A DNA stretch of 64,000 bases from Ramlibacter henchirensis (GCF_004682015.1 NZ_SMLM01000001.1:2294001-2358000), one strand, 5' to 3'; counted from the first letter of the stretch, positions 1 to 8,365 are shown. Numbers and translations are program-made. Notes: a model not told the origin generated them from the sequence alone.

Positions 1-301
1 GGGTCTGCGTGAGGCCCGGGCTCTGCCGGCGCTGCACGTTGGCCTCGTACTTCGAAGGCTTGCCGTAGCCGTCGGTGGCGACCGCCTGCCCCAGGCCCTT
101 GCTGTGCTCGGGCAGCTCGAGGATGTTGCGGTCGCCTGCGGATTGCGCACGCGCGGAGCCGACAGCGCCCGCCGCTGCTGCGGCCGCGAAAGCGCCCCGC
201 AGGAAGTCGCGCCGTCCCTGGCGGTATTCGCTTGCCGCGCGGCGGATGCCCTCGGCATCCAGGAAATTCTCGGGCGCCTTGCGGACGCGGCCGGTGTCCA
301 T
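1..301 (-). CDS. soxC: Sulfane/sulfite dehydrogenase subunit SoxC, N-terminal part (cut by window edge)
   Basis: About 100 N-terminal codons of a gene that continues past the left edge of the window. The protein starts MDTGRVRKAPENFLDAEG and carries a twin-arginine motif (GRRDFLRG, about residues 29-36) followed by an alanine-rich stretch ending SARAQ, so it is exported folded by the Tat route. The region after the signal (NILELPEHSKGLGQAV, then GYGKPSKYE) matches the start of SoxC. SoxC is the molybdopterin subunit that, with the cytochrome SoxD, oxidises the sulfane sulfur of SoxY-bound thiosulfate in the periplasm. The molybdenum-binding region lies outside the window. It is the last gene visible in a minus-strand sulfur-oxidation locus, with an AT-rich palindrome directly upstream that probably controls it. 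The ATG at 299-301 is the only start that leaves a complete Tat signal. Confidence 0.85.
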   Translation of the reverse strand, partial: MDTGRVRKAPENFLDAEGIRRAASEYRQGRRDFLRGAFAAAAAAGAVGSARAQSAGDRNILELPEHSKGLGQAVATDGYGKPSKYEANVQRRQSPGLTQT

Positions 302-317
302 CGTTGTGCTGAATCGC

Positions 318-339
318 TATATTCGGATTCACAAATATA
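318..339. promoter_or_regulatory. Candidate ArsR/BigR-type operator upstream of soxC
   Basis: A 22-bp imperfect palindrome with arms TATATTCG and CAAATATA around a 6-bp centre. It is strikingly AT-rich in this GC-rich sequence and ends 17 bases before the soxC start codon, so it would overlap the promoter. A second site of the same geometry lies at 2167-2188. The sulfane-sulfur-responsive ArsR regulator encoded at 1379-1717 is the obvious binder. That pairing is inference from family behaviour (SoxR/BigR/SqrR). Confidence 0.55.
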
Positions 340-420
340 TGCGGGCCCGCACCGTTCCGGGCTGGGGGTTTTCGCCTAGAGCCGCGCGGGCACGACGGCT
401 AGGCACAGCCGCCCGGCTGC

Positions 421-1368
421 TCAGTCCTTCTCCTGCTCCATCAGCAGGTAGGTGTTGTAGGCGTTCATTCGGTTGGCGGCCTGGAACAGCGGCAGGTGCT
501 CGAAGCGGCTCCAGTCGGCCGCGCGGTACGCGCCTTCCCAGGGCTCCAGGTTCTTCGCCGCCTGGCCCATCACGCGGCGCAGGTGGACCAGGTAATCGCG
601 CGTGAGCTGCAGGTCCGCCCGCGCATCGCGCGTGAGTGGACCGTGCCCCGGGACCACCACTTCAGCGCCGAGCCCCAGGATCTGGTCGAGCGCGTCGATC
701 CAGCGGCGGCTGTCGGCCTGGCCCACGAACGGGATTCGGCCGCGGAACGCCAGGTCGCCCGCGAACAGCACCTTCTCCGCAGGCAACCAGATGAGCAGGT
801 CCTCCGGCGTGTGCGCCGGACCGGCCGGCAGCAACCGCAGCGTGACGCCGCCGACCACCAGGTCGCGTGGACCGTCCAGCCATTCGTCCGGCGCGACCAG
901 CTGCGTGCTCGCGTCGATCCACGGCGCCAGCTCGCCGCGCGAGGCTTCCAGCCGCAGCCGTGCCGTATCGGACGCCAGGTAGTCGCGCGCGCCGCGGTGC
1001 GCGATCACCTTCGCGCCCGCGGCCTTGAACACCTGCAGGCCGTAGATGTGATCGGCGTGGTAGTGCGTGAGGACCACGTGCGTGACCGGCTGCGGGGTGA
1101 GCTTGCGGATCTCCGCCAGCAGCCGCTGCGCCAGCGCGGGCGAGCCCAGCGCATCGACCAGCACGACGCCGGCCGGCGTGATCACGAAGCCCGCGTTGGA
1201 GATGAAGTTCTGGTTGGCCGGCGAGCCCAGCGCGGACGCACCCTGCACGAACCAGGCTGAAGGCGAGACCTGCTGCGGCGACATCGCGGGCGGCTGCGCT
1301 TGCGCGCCCGCCGCCGCGGCGAAGAACACCAGCGAGAACAGCAGGGCGCGTGCCCGCGGCAGGCGCAT
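421..1368 (-). CDS. Periplasmic MBL-fold metallo-hydrolase, SoxH-like
   Basis: A 315-aa metallo-beta-lactamase-fold protein with an N-terminal signal peptide (hydrophobic residues 8-20, cleavage near AQAQ). The metal-binding signature H102-Y-H104-A-D106-H107 is intact, followed by GPAHTPEDL and a VVPGHGP motif that supply the further histidines. Proteins of this type occur in sox clusters as SoxH and in quinoprotein clusters. Their substrate is thought to be a thiol- or sulfur-linked ester, but this is not settled. The gene lies 10 bp downstream of the ArsR regulator gene and 119 bp upstream of soxC on the same strand, so it is probably co-transcribed with the regulator. The SoxH assignment rests mainly on this neighbourhood; a generic MBL hydrolase is the alternative. 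Confidence 0.75.
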   Translation of the reverse strand: MRLPRARALLFSLVFFAAAAGAQAQPPAMSPQQVSPSAWFVQGASALGSPANQNFISNAGFVITPAGVVLVDALGSPALAQRLLAEIRKLTPQPVTHVVLTHYHADHIYGLQVFKAAGAKVIAHRGARDYLASDTARLRLEASRGELAPWIDASTQLVAPDEWLDGPRDLVVGGVTLRLLPAGPAHTPEDLLIWLPAEKVLFAGDLAFRGRIPFVGQADSRRWIDALDQILGLGAEVVVPGHGPLTRDARADLQLTRDYLVHLRRVMGQAAKNLEPWEGAYRAADWSRFEHLPLFQAANRMNAYNTYLLMEQEKD

Positions 1369-1378
1369 GGTCGCCCCT

Positions 1379-1717
1379 TCAGCGCGCGACGTCGGCCTCG
1401 ATCGCGATCTGCGTGCAGACCGCCCGGCAGAGGGTGACCACGCGGTCGTTGACGATGCGGTAGTAGATCTGCACGCCCTCGCGCCGCTTGCCCAGCACGC
1501 CGGCCTGGTAGAGCGTGTTCAGGTGCTGCGACATGTTGGGCTGGGTGGTGTCGATCTCGGCCAGCAGTTCGCTGACGTTCTTCTCGCCGTTGCACAGGCT
1601 GCTGATGATCTTCAGCCGCATCGGCGAGGACATCACGCGGAACACCTCCGCGGCCATCTCGAAGACCTCGTCGGTCTCGACGGCGGCGGCTTCCTTGCGC
1701 GAGCGGGCGGCGGGCAT
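1379..1717 (-). CDS. ArsR-family sulfane-sulfur-sensing repressor (SoxR/BigR/SqrR type)
   Basis: A 112-aa winged-helix repressor. The HTH region reads SSPMRLKIISSLCNGEKNV, then ELLAEIDTTQPNMSQHLNTL as recognition helix, then a wing with GKRREGVQIYYRI. Cysteines sit at residue 42 (start of the HTH) and at 97 and 101 (C-terminal helix). The 42/97-101 spacing is that of the persulfide-sensing pair in BigR/SqrR-type regulators, which form a polysulfide bridge and release DNA when sulfane sulfur accumulates. The gene lies between the dsrE-like gene and the MBL gene, with 10-bp gaps on both sides, so it is probably autoregulated within one operon. Candidate operators are at 318-339 and 2167-2188. 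ArsR membership is clear; the sulfur-sensing role is inferred from cysteines and context. Confidence 0.82.
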   Translation of the reverse strand: MPAARSRKEAAAVETDEVFEMAAEVFRVMSSPMRLKIISSLCNGEKNVSELLAEIDTTQPNMSQHLNTLYQAGVLGKRREGVQIYYRIVNDRVVTLCRAVCTQIAIEADVAR

Positions 1718-1727
1718 GGCAGCGTCC

Positions 1728-2150
1728 TCAGGGCTTGATGTAGGCGTACTGCTCGCGCGACTGCAGCTGCCCGATGCGCACCACGCCGGACGGCGTGAAC
1801 TCGGCGTCCATGATGAACTTGTCCTTGCCGATGCTGCGGTTGCGAAGCGTGATTTCGCAGACCTCGAAGCGCACGCCGCGCCCCTTGAGCGCGCTCACCA
1901 GCGAGGCGTAGTCGATGTTCGGGTTCTTCTTGTCGCGCGCGCCTTCCATCAGCATGTCGATGCCGGCCGCATGCGTGACCACGACGATCTTCGTGTCGGG
2001 CGCCACGTCGAGGTGGTTGCGGATGTTGCGCAGGCCCTTGGTGGCCTGCGCCTCGGCGTCGTCGAAGTGGTAGACCACCTTGTCCTGCGCGAAGGCGACG
2101 GATGACACGAAGGCCAGGAGGAGGACGACGTGGCGGACGAAAGTGCGCAT
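1728..2150 (-). CDS. Periplasmic DsrE-family protein
   Basis: A 140-aa protein with a signal peptide (hydrophobic residues 8-20, cleavage near AFAQ) and a DsrE/DsrF-like fold: VVYHFDD at the N-terminus, KIVVVTHAAGIDMLMEG in the middle and the conserved cysteine C98 in RGVRFEVCEITL. Family members carry or relay sulfane sulfur on this cysteine; exported versions accompany sox genes. It is the first gene of the minus-strand run that continues through the ArsR regulator and the MBL hydrolase. A candidate operator lies 17 bp upstream of its start codon. The precise sulfur donor and acceptor cannot be read from sequence. Confidence 0.8.
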   Translation of the reverse strand: MRTFVRHVVLLLAFVSSVAFAQDKVVYHFDDAEAQATKGLRNIRNHLDVAPDTKIVVVTHAAGIDMLMEGARDKKNPNIDYASLVSALKGRGVRFEVCEITLRNRSIGKDKFIMDAEFTPSGVVRIGQLQSREQYAYIKP

Positions 2151-2166
2151 GGCTGGAAGATCCGGA

Positions 2167-2188
2167 TGTATCGCTCGCGGCCAATATA
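2167..2188. promoter_or_regulatory. Second candidate ArsR/BigR-type operator, upstream of the dsrE-like gene
   Basis: Arms TGTATCGC and CCAATATA separated by 6 bp. The arm length and spacing equal those of the palindrome at 318-339, and the right arm differs from it at one base. It lies 17-38 bp before the dsrE-like start codon, inside the 88-bp gap behind the permease gene. It is weaker than the soxC site because the left arm has drifted. Confidence 0.4.
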
Positions 2189-2238
2189 AGCGAAGTGCCA
2201 GCCCGCACGCGCCGGGGTTTCTCCTGCCCGTGCGCGGG

Positions 2239-3351
2239 TCAGGAGCGTTCCACGCGCCAGACCTGGTACTTCACGGCCGCGACCGCGCCGCCGATCATCG
2301 CGGCCACCGCGACGATGCTGGTCAGGCTCAGCGTCGACAGGCCCGTCACGCCCTGGCCGATGCTGCAGCCCAGGGCCGTCACGCCGCCGACGCCCATCAG
2401 CACCGCGCCGGTGAGGTGGTGCCCCAGGTCCGAAGTGCCGCCGAAGCCTTCCCAGCGGAAGTCGCGGCGGGCCAGCGCCATCGCCGCCGAGCCGCACAGC
2501 ACGCCGGCCACGCTGACGATGCCCACGGTCAGGCGCTTGCTGGCATCGCTGAAGAACATCAGCCAGTCCAGCACGTAGCCGGTGGGCGCGACGAAGCTCA
2601 GGCCCTCGGCGCGCGTCGAGTTGGTCGCCAGCCAGACTTCTTCCAGCGTCTGCGGATGCTCGGCCAGGTGGCCCAGGCGTCCGGTGGTCCACCACATGGC
2701 CAGCACCAGCAGGCCGACGCCGAAGCCGGCGGCGAGGTTGATCGGTCTGCGGGCTTCGGGCGATGACAGCGCCCACAACAGCAGGCCGGCGCCGATCAAG
2801 CCGCCTGCGAGCAGGGCCGCCGCGGAAGGCGAGAGACCGCTCGTGCGCGCGAGAAGGCCGCCCAGGTCCGCGTTGCCCGCGAACTCGAGGCCGACGCGGT
2901 CCACCGTGCTCACGCGCAGCACCGCGGTGATCCCCTTCAACGTCGCGAAGGCCGCGATCCCCGTGACGATGACGACCACGAGCGACTTGAGGTTGCCCGC
3001 GCCCGCGCGCACCAGCGACTTGCTGACGCAGCCCGAGGCCAGCACCATGCCGAATCCGAACAGCGCGCCGCCCGCCAGCGCGGACAGCCAGAGCCAGCGG
3101 TTCGAGGCGTAGAGGGTTTGCGGGGTGACCAGCCACCCGGCGGCGGAGAACGCGGCGAAGCCGAGCATCGCGGTCGCGGCCGCCAGCCCCCATTGCCGCA
3201 GGCGCGTGGAGTCGCCCATTGCGACCACGTCGCTCACCGCGCCCATGGTGCAAAAGCCGGTGCGCTGCACCAGCGCGCCGAACGCGAACGAGATCAGGAA
3301 CGCGGCCCAGAGGACCTGCTGGCCGAGCCGGGCCAGCTCTTCAACGGTCAT
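2239..3351 (-). CDS. YeeE/YedE-family (TsuA-like) thiosulfate/sulfur-compound permease
   Basis: A 370-aa polytopic inner-membrane protein of the YeeE/YedE (DUF395) family. Three short conserved cysteine motifs are present: RTGFCTMGAVSD (C34), ASGCVSKSL (C108) and ALGCSIGQGVTG (about C329). In the structurally studied TsuA these loop cysteines pass thiosulfate across the membrane. Many hydrophobic segments cover the whole length. The gene precedes the dsrE-like/ArsR/MBL/soxC run on the same strand, so import of a sulfur compound for oxidation or assimilation fits. Thiosulfate as substrate is inferred from the family and from soxC nearby. Confidence 0.82.
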   Translation of the reverse strand: MTVEELARLGQQVLWAAFLISFAFGALVQRTGFCTMGAVSDVVAMGDSTRLRQWGLAAATAMLGFAAFSAAGWLVTPQTLYASNRWLWLSALAGGALFGFGMVLASGCVSKSLVRAGAGNLKSLVVVIVTGIAAFATLKGITAVLRVSTVDRVGLEFAGNADLGGLLARTSGLSPSAAALLAGGLIGAGLLLWALSSPEARRPINLAAGFGVGLLVLAMWWTTGRLGHLAEHPQTLEEVWLATNSTRAEGLSFVAPTGYVLDWLMFFSDASKRLTVGIVSVAGVLCGSAAMALARRDFRWEGFGGTSDLGHHLTGAVLMGVGGVTALGCSIGQGVTGLSTLSLTSIVAVAAMIGGAVAAVKYQVWRVERS

Positions 3352-3389
3352 TGGGCGATTCTAGGCAGCGCGAGGGCCGCCGGCGCGCC

Positions 3390-3659
3390 TCAGACCACGT
3401 CGGCCGGATCGCGCTTGATGCCGCCGCCGATCGGCGTCCAGCGCATCACGTTGCTCAACCTGCGGCGGCCGTGCGCGGCACGCGCGACCAGCGAGGCGCC
3501 GATGAACACGCCCAGCGTGCGCACCGCCAGCGAGGGATGCCTGCGGGTGACCAGCCACGCGGCCACGCCGCCGGCGAGCTCGACCCAGTGTTCACCGGGG
3601 AACAGGGGCCTGGGATTGTCGATGCGACGGATGACGGCGGGTTTGTCGATGCTTTGCAT
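3390..3659 (-). CDS. Small conserved-looking membrane-associated protein, unknown function
   Basis: An 89-aa protein starting MQSIDKPAVIRRIDNPRPLF. Two moderately hydrophobic stretches (about residues 27-40 and 47-60) suggest a short hairpin in the membrane, and the C-terminus is basic with a GGGIKRDP tail. There is a faint resemblance to small DUF2892-like inner-membrane proteins, but I would not assign the family. It lies upstream of the YeeE-type permease gene on the same strand, with 38 bp between them, so it may belong to the sulfur locus. ATG at 3659 is the only sensible start. Confidence 0.5.
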   Translation of the reverse strand: MQSIDKPAVIRRIDNPRPLFPGEHWVELAGGVAAWLVTRRHPSLAVRTLGVFIGASLVARAAHGRRRLSNVMRWTPIGGGIKRDPADVV

Positions 3660-3904
3660 GGCGGCGGCGATCGGAGGTTGGATGCGGCAAAGCTAGCGCG
3701 CGGTGCCGGCGCGCAGTGGCGAAGCGCCGCCATTTACGTTGTCGGACGAAGCCGATGGGCGCGTCAGGCTCAGCAGGCGGCGGCGCCGCCTCGCCCTCCG
3801 GCACAATCCGCGGCCGGGCCGCCGCCGTCGATTTCCTGGCCGCCCGTTCGTCGTGCAGAAGAGGCCGATGAAGGCCTCACCAACGACCTTCCGGAGGAAA
3901 CGAC

Positions 3905-5347
3905 ATGACAGGTTCCGACGCCGCCCGGCGCAAGCGCTGGTGGGCCCTTCTCGTGCTCTGCCTGGGCGTGCTGATGATCGTGCTGGACACGACCATCGTG
4001 AACGTCGCCTTGCCCTCGATCCGCACCGACCTCGGCTTCACCGAGACCTCGCTGGTCTGGGTGGTCAATGCCTACATGCTCACCTTCGGCGGCTTCCTGC
4101 TGCTGGGCGGGCGGCTGGGCGACCTGTACGGCCACCGCAAGGTGTTCCTGGCAGGCATCGCCCTGTTCACCCTGGCCTCGCTGGGCTGCGGGCTGGCGGG
4201 ATCGCAGACCATGCTCATCGCCGCGCGCGCCGTGCAGGGACTCGGCGGCGCGGTGGTGTCGGCGGTCGCGCTGTCGCTGATCATGAATCTCTTCACCGAA
4301 CCCGGCGACCGCGCGAAGGCGATGGGCGTCTATGGCTTCGTGTGCGCCGGCGGCGGCAGCATCGGCGTGCTGCTGGGCGGCCTGCTGACCAGCGTGCTGA
4401 GCTGGCACTGGATCTTCCTGGTCAACCTGCCGATCGGCATCGCCGTGGCCGCGCTGTGCATGGCCCTGATCGCACCGGGCCGCGGGCATGCGGCGCAGCG
4501 GCTGGACTGGGCCGGCGCCACCACGGTCACGCTCGCGCTGATGCTGGCGGTGTATGCCGTGGTGAACGCCAACGAGGCGGGCTGGACCTCCATGCAGACG
4601 CTCGGGCTGCTGGCCGCGGCCGCGGTGCTGCTGGGGCTGTTCATTGCGATCGAAGCCACGGTGGACGCGCCGCTGATGCCGCTGGCGCTGTTCCGGCACC
4701 GCAACCTGGCCGTGGCCAACGTGGCGGGCGTGCTGTGGGCCGCCGCGATGTTCGCGTGGTTCTTCATGTCGGCCCTCTACATGCAGCTCGTGCTGGGCTA
4801 TACGCCGATGCAGGTGGGGCTGGCCTTCCTGCCGGGCAACCTGATCATGGCCTTCATGTCGCTGGGCGCGTCGGCGCGCCTCGTCGTGCGCTTCGGCATC
4901 CGGCGTCCGCTCGCCGCGGGGCTGCTGGTCGGAGCGGTCGGGCTGGCGCTGTTCGCCCGCGCGCCGGTCGGCGGCAATTTCATGGTCGACGTGCTGCCCG
5001 CGATGGTGCTGCTCGGGCTCGGCGCGGGCGTCGCGTTCAATCCGATGCTGCTGGCCGCGATGAACGACGTCGGGCCGCAGGACTCCGGGCTTGCCTCCGG
5101 CGTGGTCAACACCTCCTTCATGATGGGCGGCGCACTCGGGCTGGCGGTGCTGGCCAGCGTGGCGGCCGCACGCACCGGGGCGCTGCAGGCCGCTGGCGCA
5201 TCGCCCGAGATCGCGTTGAACGCGGGCTACCAGCTCGCGTTCGCCATCGGCGCGGCGTTCGCGGTCAGCATCGCGTTGCTCGGCTGGTTCCTGATGCGCG
5301 AGACCGCCGCTACGCCGCAGACGCAGCCCGCCCGCGCCACGCACTAG
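3905..5347 (+). CDS. DHA2-family (EmrB/QacA-type) multidrug efflux MFS transporter
   Basis: A 480-aa transporter with about 14 predicted membrane spans, the size and number typical of drug:H+ antiporter family 2. Family motifs visible are LDTTIVNVALPSI in TM1 (motif D1), GGRLGDLYGHRKVF after TM2 (motif A) and the motif C-like glycine-rich GGGSIGVLLGGLL in TM5. A clear Shine-Dalgarno (GGAGGAA) stands 7 bp before the ATG. No membrane-fusion partner gene is adjacent, so it may work alone. It converges with the TraX-like gene, and the two stop codons share the palindrome CTAG at 5344-5347. Substrates cannot be predicted. Confidence 0.88.
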   Translation: MTGSDAARRKRWWALLVLCLGVLMIVLDTTIVNVALPSIRTDLGFTETSLVWVVNAYMLTFGGFLLLGGRLGDLYGHRKVFLAGIALFTLASLGCGLAGSQTMLIAARAVQGLGGAVVSAVALSLIMNLFTEPGDRAKAMGVYGFVCAGGGSIGVLLGGLLTSVLSWHWIFLVNLPIGIAVAALCMALIAPGRGHAAQRLDWAGATTVTLALMLAVYAVVNANEAGWTSMQTLGLLAAAAVLLGLFIAIEATVDAPLMPLALFRHRNLAVANVAGVLWAAAMFAWFFMSALYMQLVLGYTPMQVGLAFLPGNLIMAFMSLGASARLVVRFGIRRPLAAGLLVGAVGLALFARAPVGGNFMVDVLPAMVLLGLGAGVAFNPMLLAAMNDVGPQDSGLASGVVNTSFMMGGALGLAVLASVAAARTGALQAAGASPEIALNAGYQLAFAIGAAFAVSIALLGWFLMRETAATPQTQPARATH

Positions 5348-6051
5348 AGCATCTTCAGCCCGCCGATCACCGCCAGGTGCAGCGGGTAGATGACGTAGAA
5401 CAGGTTCTGCAGGCGCGGCACCCGCAAGGGCAGGTGCCGCGCGAGCCAAGCCACCGGCACCGCGCCCAGCGTGGCGAAGAAGGACGCCCAGCCGCCGAAC
5501 AGCGCATTCAGCCAGCCGGTGGCTGCCAGCAGCACGAAGATGAGGAAAGCGAGCCCGCCGCCGCGCTGCGTGCACCACAGGTAGCCCGCCGCGACGAGGA
5601 ACACGCCGGCGGTGCCGAACTCCACGAACCAGCTCGCGCCCGCGATCACGAGGCAGGCCAGCGCGCGCTGCCACACCGGCGCCGCGCTCTCGATCGCCCA
5701 GCAGACCGCCGCGCCCAGCCCGAGCGTGAACAGCACGTTGAGCATCATCGGGTCGCCTCGCGCCCAGATCGAGGGAAGCAGCGCCACCGCACCCCAGGCG
5801 CACAGCCGCAGCGTGGTGCGTGCGCAGCGCTCGGCGCGGTCGCCTTCGCGCGCCAGGTTCACGGCCAGCACCAGCGCGAACAGGGGAAAGGCCAGCCGTC
5901 CCGCGATGAACGCCCAGCTCTCGTGCGGCATGCCCAGCAGGTGGCGGCCGATGTGGTCGCAGAACATCGAGACCAGCGCGATCCACTTGAGCGCCTCGAC
6001 CTGGCCGTTGGCATAGCCGAGCGGCGCGGTGTGGGCGGGGACGGCGGCCAT
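5344..6051 (-). CDS. TraX-family membrane protein
   Basis: A 235-aa polytopic membrane protein. The N-terminal motif ALKWIALVSMFCDHIGRHLL (about residues 20-39) is diagnostic for the TraX family, named after the F-plasmid pilin acetylase. Later segments also fit, including GRLAFPLFALVLAVNL and a closing YVIYPLHLAVIGGL typical of acyltransferase-like membrane proteins. Most chromosomal members have no link to conjugation and their substrate is unknown. No tra genes are nearby, so pilin acetylation is unlikely here and a role in acylating a surface molecule is only a guess. The stop codon overlaps that of the convergent MFS gene. Confidence 0.8.
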   Translation of the reverse strand: MAAVPAHTAPLGYANGQVEALKWIALVSMFCDHIGRHLLGMPHESWAFIAGRLAFPLFALVLAVNLAREGDRAERCARTTLRLCAWGAVALLPSIWARGDPMMLNVLFTLGLGAAVCWAIESAAPVWQRALACLVIAGASWFVEFGTAGVFLVAAGYLWCTQRGGGLAFLIFVLLAATGWLNALFGGWASFFATLGAVPVAWLARHLPLRVPRLQNLFYVIYPLHLAVIGGLKML

Positions 6052-6083
6052 GGAACCATCCTAAGGCCGAGCCTGCCGCCGGG

Positions 6084-7289
6084 CTAGGGGGCGAGCGGTG
6101 GCTCCTGCTGTCGGCGCAAACCGACCAGCACGAGCACGGAGCCGAGCGAGAGTGCCGACGCGACGCCGGCCACCGGCGCCAGGCCGGAGGTGATCCATGG
6201 CGCCACCACGACGGTGCCCGCGGCGGTGCTCAACAGGATCGCGAGGATCACCATCGCCGCGGCGCGCGAGTCGTCGCCGCCGGCCGCGACGATGGCGCGC
6301 AGGAAGCCGGCGGGGCCGCGCAGGCCGAAGCCGCCGTTGACGGCGATCCAGATGACGGTGACGACCGCCGCCGACCGGCCGCCTGCCAGCGCATACAGGA
6401 AGACGGCGACGCAGCCCGCGGCCGACACCAGCGAGCCGCCGAGGATCACGGCTTCGTCGCCGTACCGGCGGGACAACCGGTGCGACAGCTGCACCGCCGC
6501 GATGAAGGTGGCCACGCCCACCACCTGCATGCGGATGAAGTCGCCCAGCGGGCCTCCCCACACCGACACCATCACCGCCGGCGCACCGAGCACGATCACG
6601 AGCAGGCCGGCCAGCGAGAACGCCTGCGAGAATCCGTGCCGCGACACCTCGCGATTGCGCAGCAGCTGCAGGTAGCCCCCGCTTGCGCCGCTCGCAGGCG
6701 GCGGGAACGCACGCGAGGGCATCAGCGCCACGACGAACGCAACCAGCGCAGACGCGGCCGCGAGCACCACGAACGATGCGCGCCAGGAATACGCCGTCAG
6801 CAGCCATGCGCCCGCGATGGGCGCCAGCGCCGGCATCAGCGATTCGATGCTGCCCTGCAGGCCGATGGCGCGCACCGCCTGCTGCGGACTGAAGATGCGG
6901 CGCAGGATGCCCGGCGCGAACGCGGCGCCCGCCGCCGCCGTCACGCCCTGCACGAATCGCAGCGCGATGAGCGCCGGCATGGTTTCCGCGCGGCCGGCGC
7001 TCCAGGACAGGAGCGCGAAGAGCAGCAGCGATGCCGCAAGCAGCGGCTGTTGCGCATGCCTCGCACCGAGCTCGCCGAACAGCAGCAGGCCGCCCGCGAA
7101 GCCCGCGACGTAGGCCGCGAGGACGTGCTGCGCCTCTTCCGGCGTGCCGGCCAGCGCGTGCGGCAGCATCGGAATGGCGGGCAGCACCAGGTCGGTCGCG
7201 GCGAAGTTCAGGATCGTGGCGAGCACGATCGCGATGAACGCGACGTTGCGCTGGAGAGGCGGGAACGCGGGCTGCATGAGGCCCGCCAT
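6084..7289 (-). CDS. Bcr/CflA-like MFS efflux transporter
   Basis: A 401-aa transporter of about 12 spans. The early ATDLVLPAIPMLPHAL resembles the Bcr/CflA signature (normally MxxDMYLPALP), followed by a degraded motif A (GELGARHAQQPLL) and RFVQGVTAAAGAAFAPG in TM4. ATG at 7289 is chosen; a GTG two codons upstream is also possible and neither has a good ribosome site. It lies 24 bp behind the nitrile hydratase activator gene on the same strand and could be transcribed with it. Cobalt-type nitrile hydratase operons often end with a cobalt permease (NhlF), but this protein has no NiCoT motifs, so it is not that permease. Export of a drug or amide is possible. Confidence 0.75.
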   Translation of the reverse strand: MAGLMQPAFPPLQRNVAFIAIVLATILNFAATDLVLPAIPMLPHALAGTPEEAQHVLAAYVAGFAGGLLLFGELGARHAQQPLLAASLLLFALLSWSAGRAETMPALIALRFVQGVTAAAGAAFAPGILRRIFSPQQAVRAIGLQGSIESLMPALAPIAGAWLLTAYSWRASFVVLAAASALVAFVVALMPSRAFPPPASGASGGYLQLLRNREVSRHGFSQAFSLAGLLVIVLGAPAVMVSVWGGPLGDFIRMQVVGVATFIAAVQLSHRLSRRYGDEAVILGGSLVSAAGCVAVFLYALAGGRSAAVVTVIWIAVNGGFGLRGPAGFLRAIVAAGGDDSRAAAMVILAILLSTAAGTVVVAPWITSGLAPVAGVASALSLGSVLVLVGLRRQQEPPLAP

Positions 7290-7313
7290 TGTCACATCGC
7301 GGTTCGAGCGCGG

Positions 7314-7703
7314 CTATCGCGGGAAGTCGTTCGCCTGCAGCTCGATCGGCTGGCCGTGCGGCGTGCGGTCGGCCGCGTGGTCCCAGGCGATGCGGTAGCG
7401 CACGAGCTCCTTCGACGTGGCCGCGCCCTTGCCGGCCACGAGATGCTCCAGCGCCGCGAGCCACTGGCGGTAGTACGCGTCGCCGGCGGATTCACCGGGC
7501 TGCGCGGGCGCGGCGCGGACCTGCTCGCCCAAGGCCTGCGCCCACTCGGGCCAGGTGAACAGGCCGCGCTCGTGCAGCGCCACCGCCATCGCGAAGGCCT
7601 GGGCCTGCCACGGCGCATCGAACACCGGGCCTTCGGCGTCGCAGGGAACACCGGGTACTGGAGGAATCGCGTCGCGGCGGGCCTTCTGGTCGTGATCGAT
7701 CAT
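7314..7703 (-). CDS. Nitrile hydratase accessory/activator protein
   Basis: A 129-aa protein that resembles a shortened nitrile hydratase beta N-terminus, as expected for the activator family (P14K/NhlE-like). It contains PVFDAPWQAQAFAMAVALHE (about residues 26-45), GLFTWPEWAQALGEQV and YYRQWLAALEHLV. These proteins bind the alpha subunit and help insert the metal and oxidise its cysteines. The ATG at 7703 overlaps the stop of the beta-subunit gene as ATGA, indicating translational coupling. Its position after alpha and beta is the standard order. A longer reading frame upstream would only duplicate the beta-gene tail, so the overlapping ATG is the right start. Confidence 0.85.
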   Translation of the reverse strand: MIDHDQKARRDAIPPVPGVPCDAEGPVFDAPWQAQAFAMAVALHERGLFTWPEWAQALGEQVRAAPAQPGESAGDAYYRQWLAALEHLVAGKGAATSKELVRYRIAWDHAADRTPHGQPIELQANDFPR

Positions 7704-8365
7704 GCGGGTTCCAGGTAGGACTGCCACGCGTCGACCGACACGCGAAGCCCGGGCGCCGCCTCGTCGCCCCACAGCTCGCGGCCTTCGAAGACCACGGTGT
7801 AGAGCGGCTCCGGCTGCTCGCCCAGCCCTTGCGCATGCGCATCGGCGAAGACGTGCGGGCCGTGCAGGCGCTCGATGGTCCCAAGCTTGCCGCGCACGTA
7901 GCCGGGCAGGCGCGTGTGGTGCGGCACGGGCTGGGCGCGCGTGCGCACGCGCTGGCCGACGGTGAACCGTGCTTGCGCCGGGGCTTCGGGCCTGTGTGTC
8001 GGCGAGCCCTTGGCCAGCGCCGCTGGAACGTCCTGCGCCTTGAGCACGCGGCGCACCGGCGCGGGCGGGTGAAGCATCCGGCCGGCGGCGATCTCGTCCT
8101 CGGCGAGCAGGCCGCGCTCGAGCAGCAGCTTCTCCAGCGCGGCAAGCCAGATGCCGAAATACGAGAGGCGCTCGTAGTCCGGCAGCGTCTCGCGCGCGGA
8201 CCGGCTCATGTCGATGTTCCAGCTGCCGGTGGCGCCCATCGCCAGCGTCAGCGCGAGGACGGTGGGCTCCCAGTCGGCGTGGAAGCGCTCGTGCTCGTCC
8301 TCGGGAACGACACGGCCGTGGCCCGGCTGGCCGCCGAGGTCCGCATGCGTGCGGTAGCCGCTCAC
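7700..8365 (-). CDS. nthB: Nitrile hydratase subunit beta
   Basis: A 221-aa subunit of nitrile hydratase, which hydrates nitriles to amides in the cytoplasm. The N-terminus [12 protein letters not shown] corresponds to the DLGGMHG stretch of the family. It is followed by [20 protein letters not shown] and [18 protein letters not shown] (helical region contacting alpha). The C-terminal SH3-like barrel includes [23 protein letters not shown] and [13 protein letters not shown]. The start is a GTG at 8365 that overlaps the alpha stop codon (GTGA). No ATG is available in the right place, and the product then begins at the family's normal position. A fused or split gamma subunit of thiocyanate hydrolase is excluded by the single complete beta chain. 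Confidence 0.87.
   Translation of the reverse strand: MSGYRTHADLGGQPGHGRVVPEDEHERFHADWEPTVLALTLAMGATGSWNIDMSRSARETLPDYERLSYFGIWLAALEKLLLERGLLAEDEIAAGRMLHPPAPVRRVLKAQDVPAALAKGSPTHRPEAPAQARFTVGQRVRTRAQPVPHHTRLPGYVRGKLGTIERLHGPHVFADAHAQGLGEQPEPLYTVVFEGRELWGDEAAPGLRVSVDAWQSYLEPA

Noticed and set aside
5344..6051. Evidence for a conjugative element from the TraX-like protein
   Set aside because: No other tra, relaxase or plasmid gene is near; chromosomal TraX-family proteins are common without conjugation.
3703..6087. Long open frames on both strands over the DHA2 transporter and TraX genes
   Set aside because: Arg/Ala/Gly-rich translations without motifs; the transporter and TraX frames explain the region.
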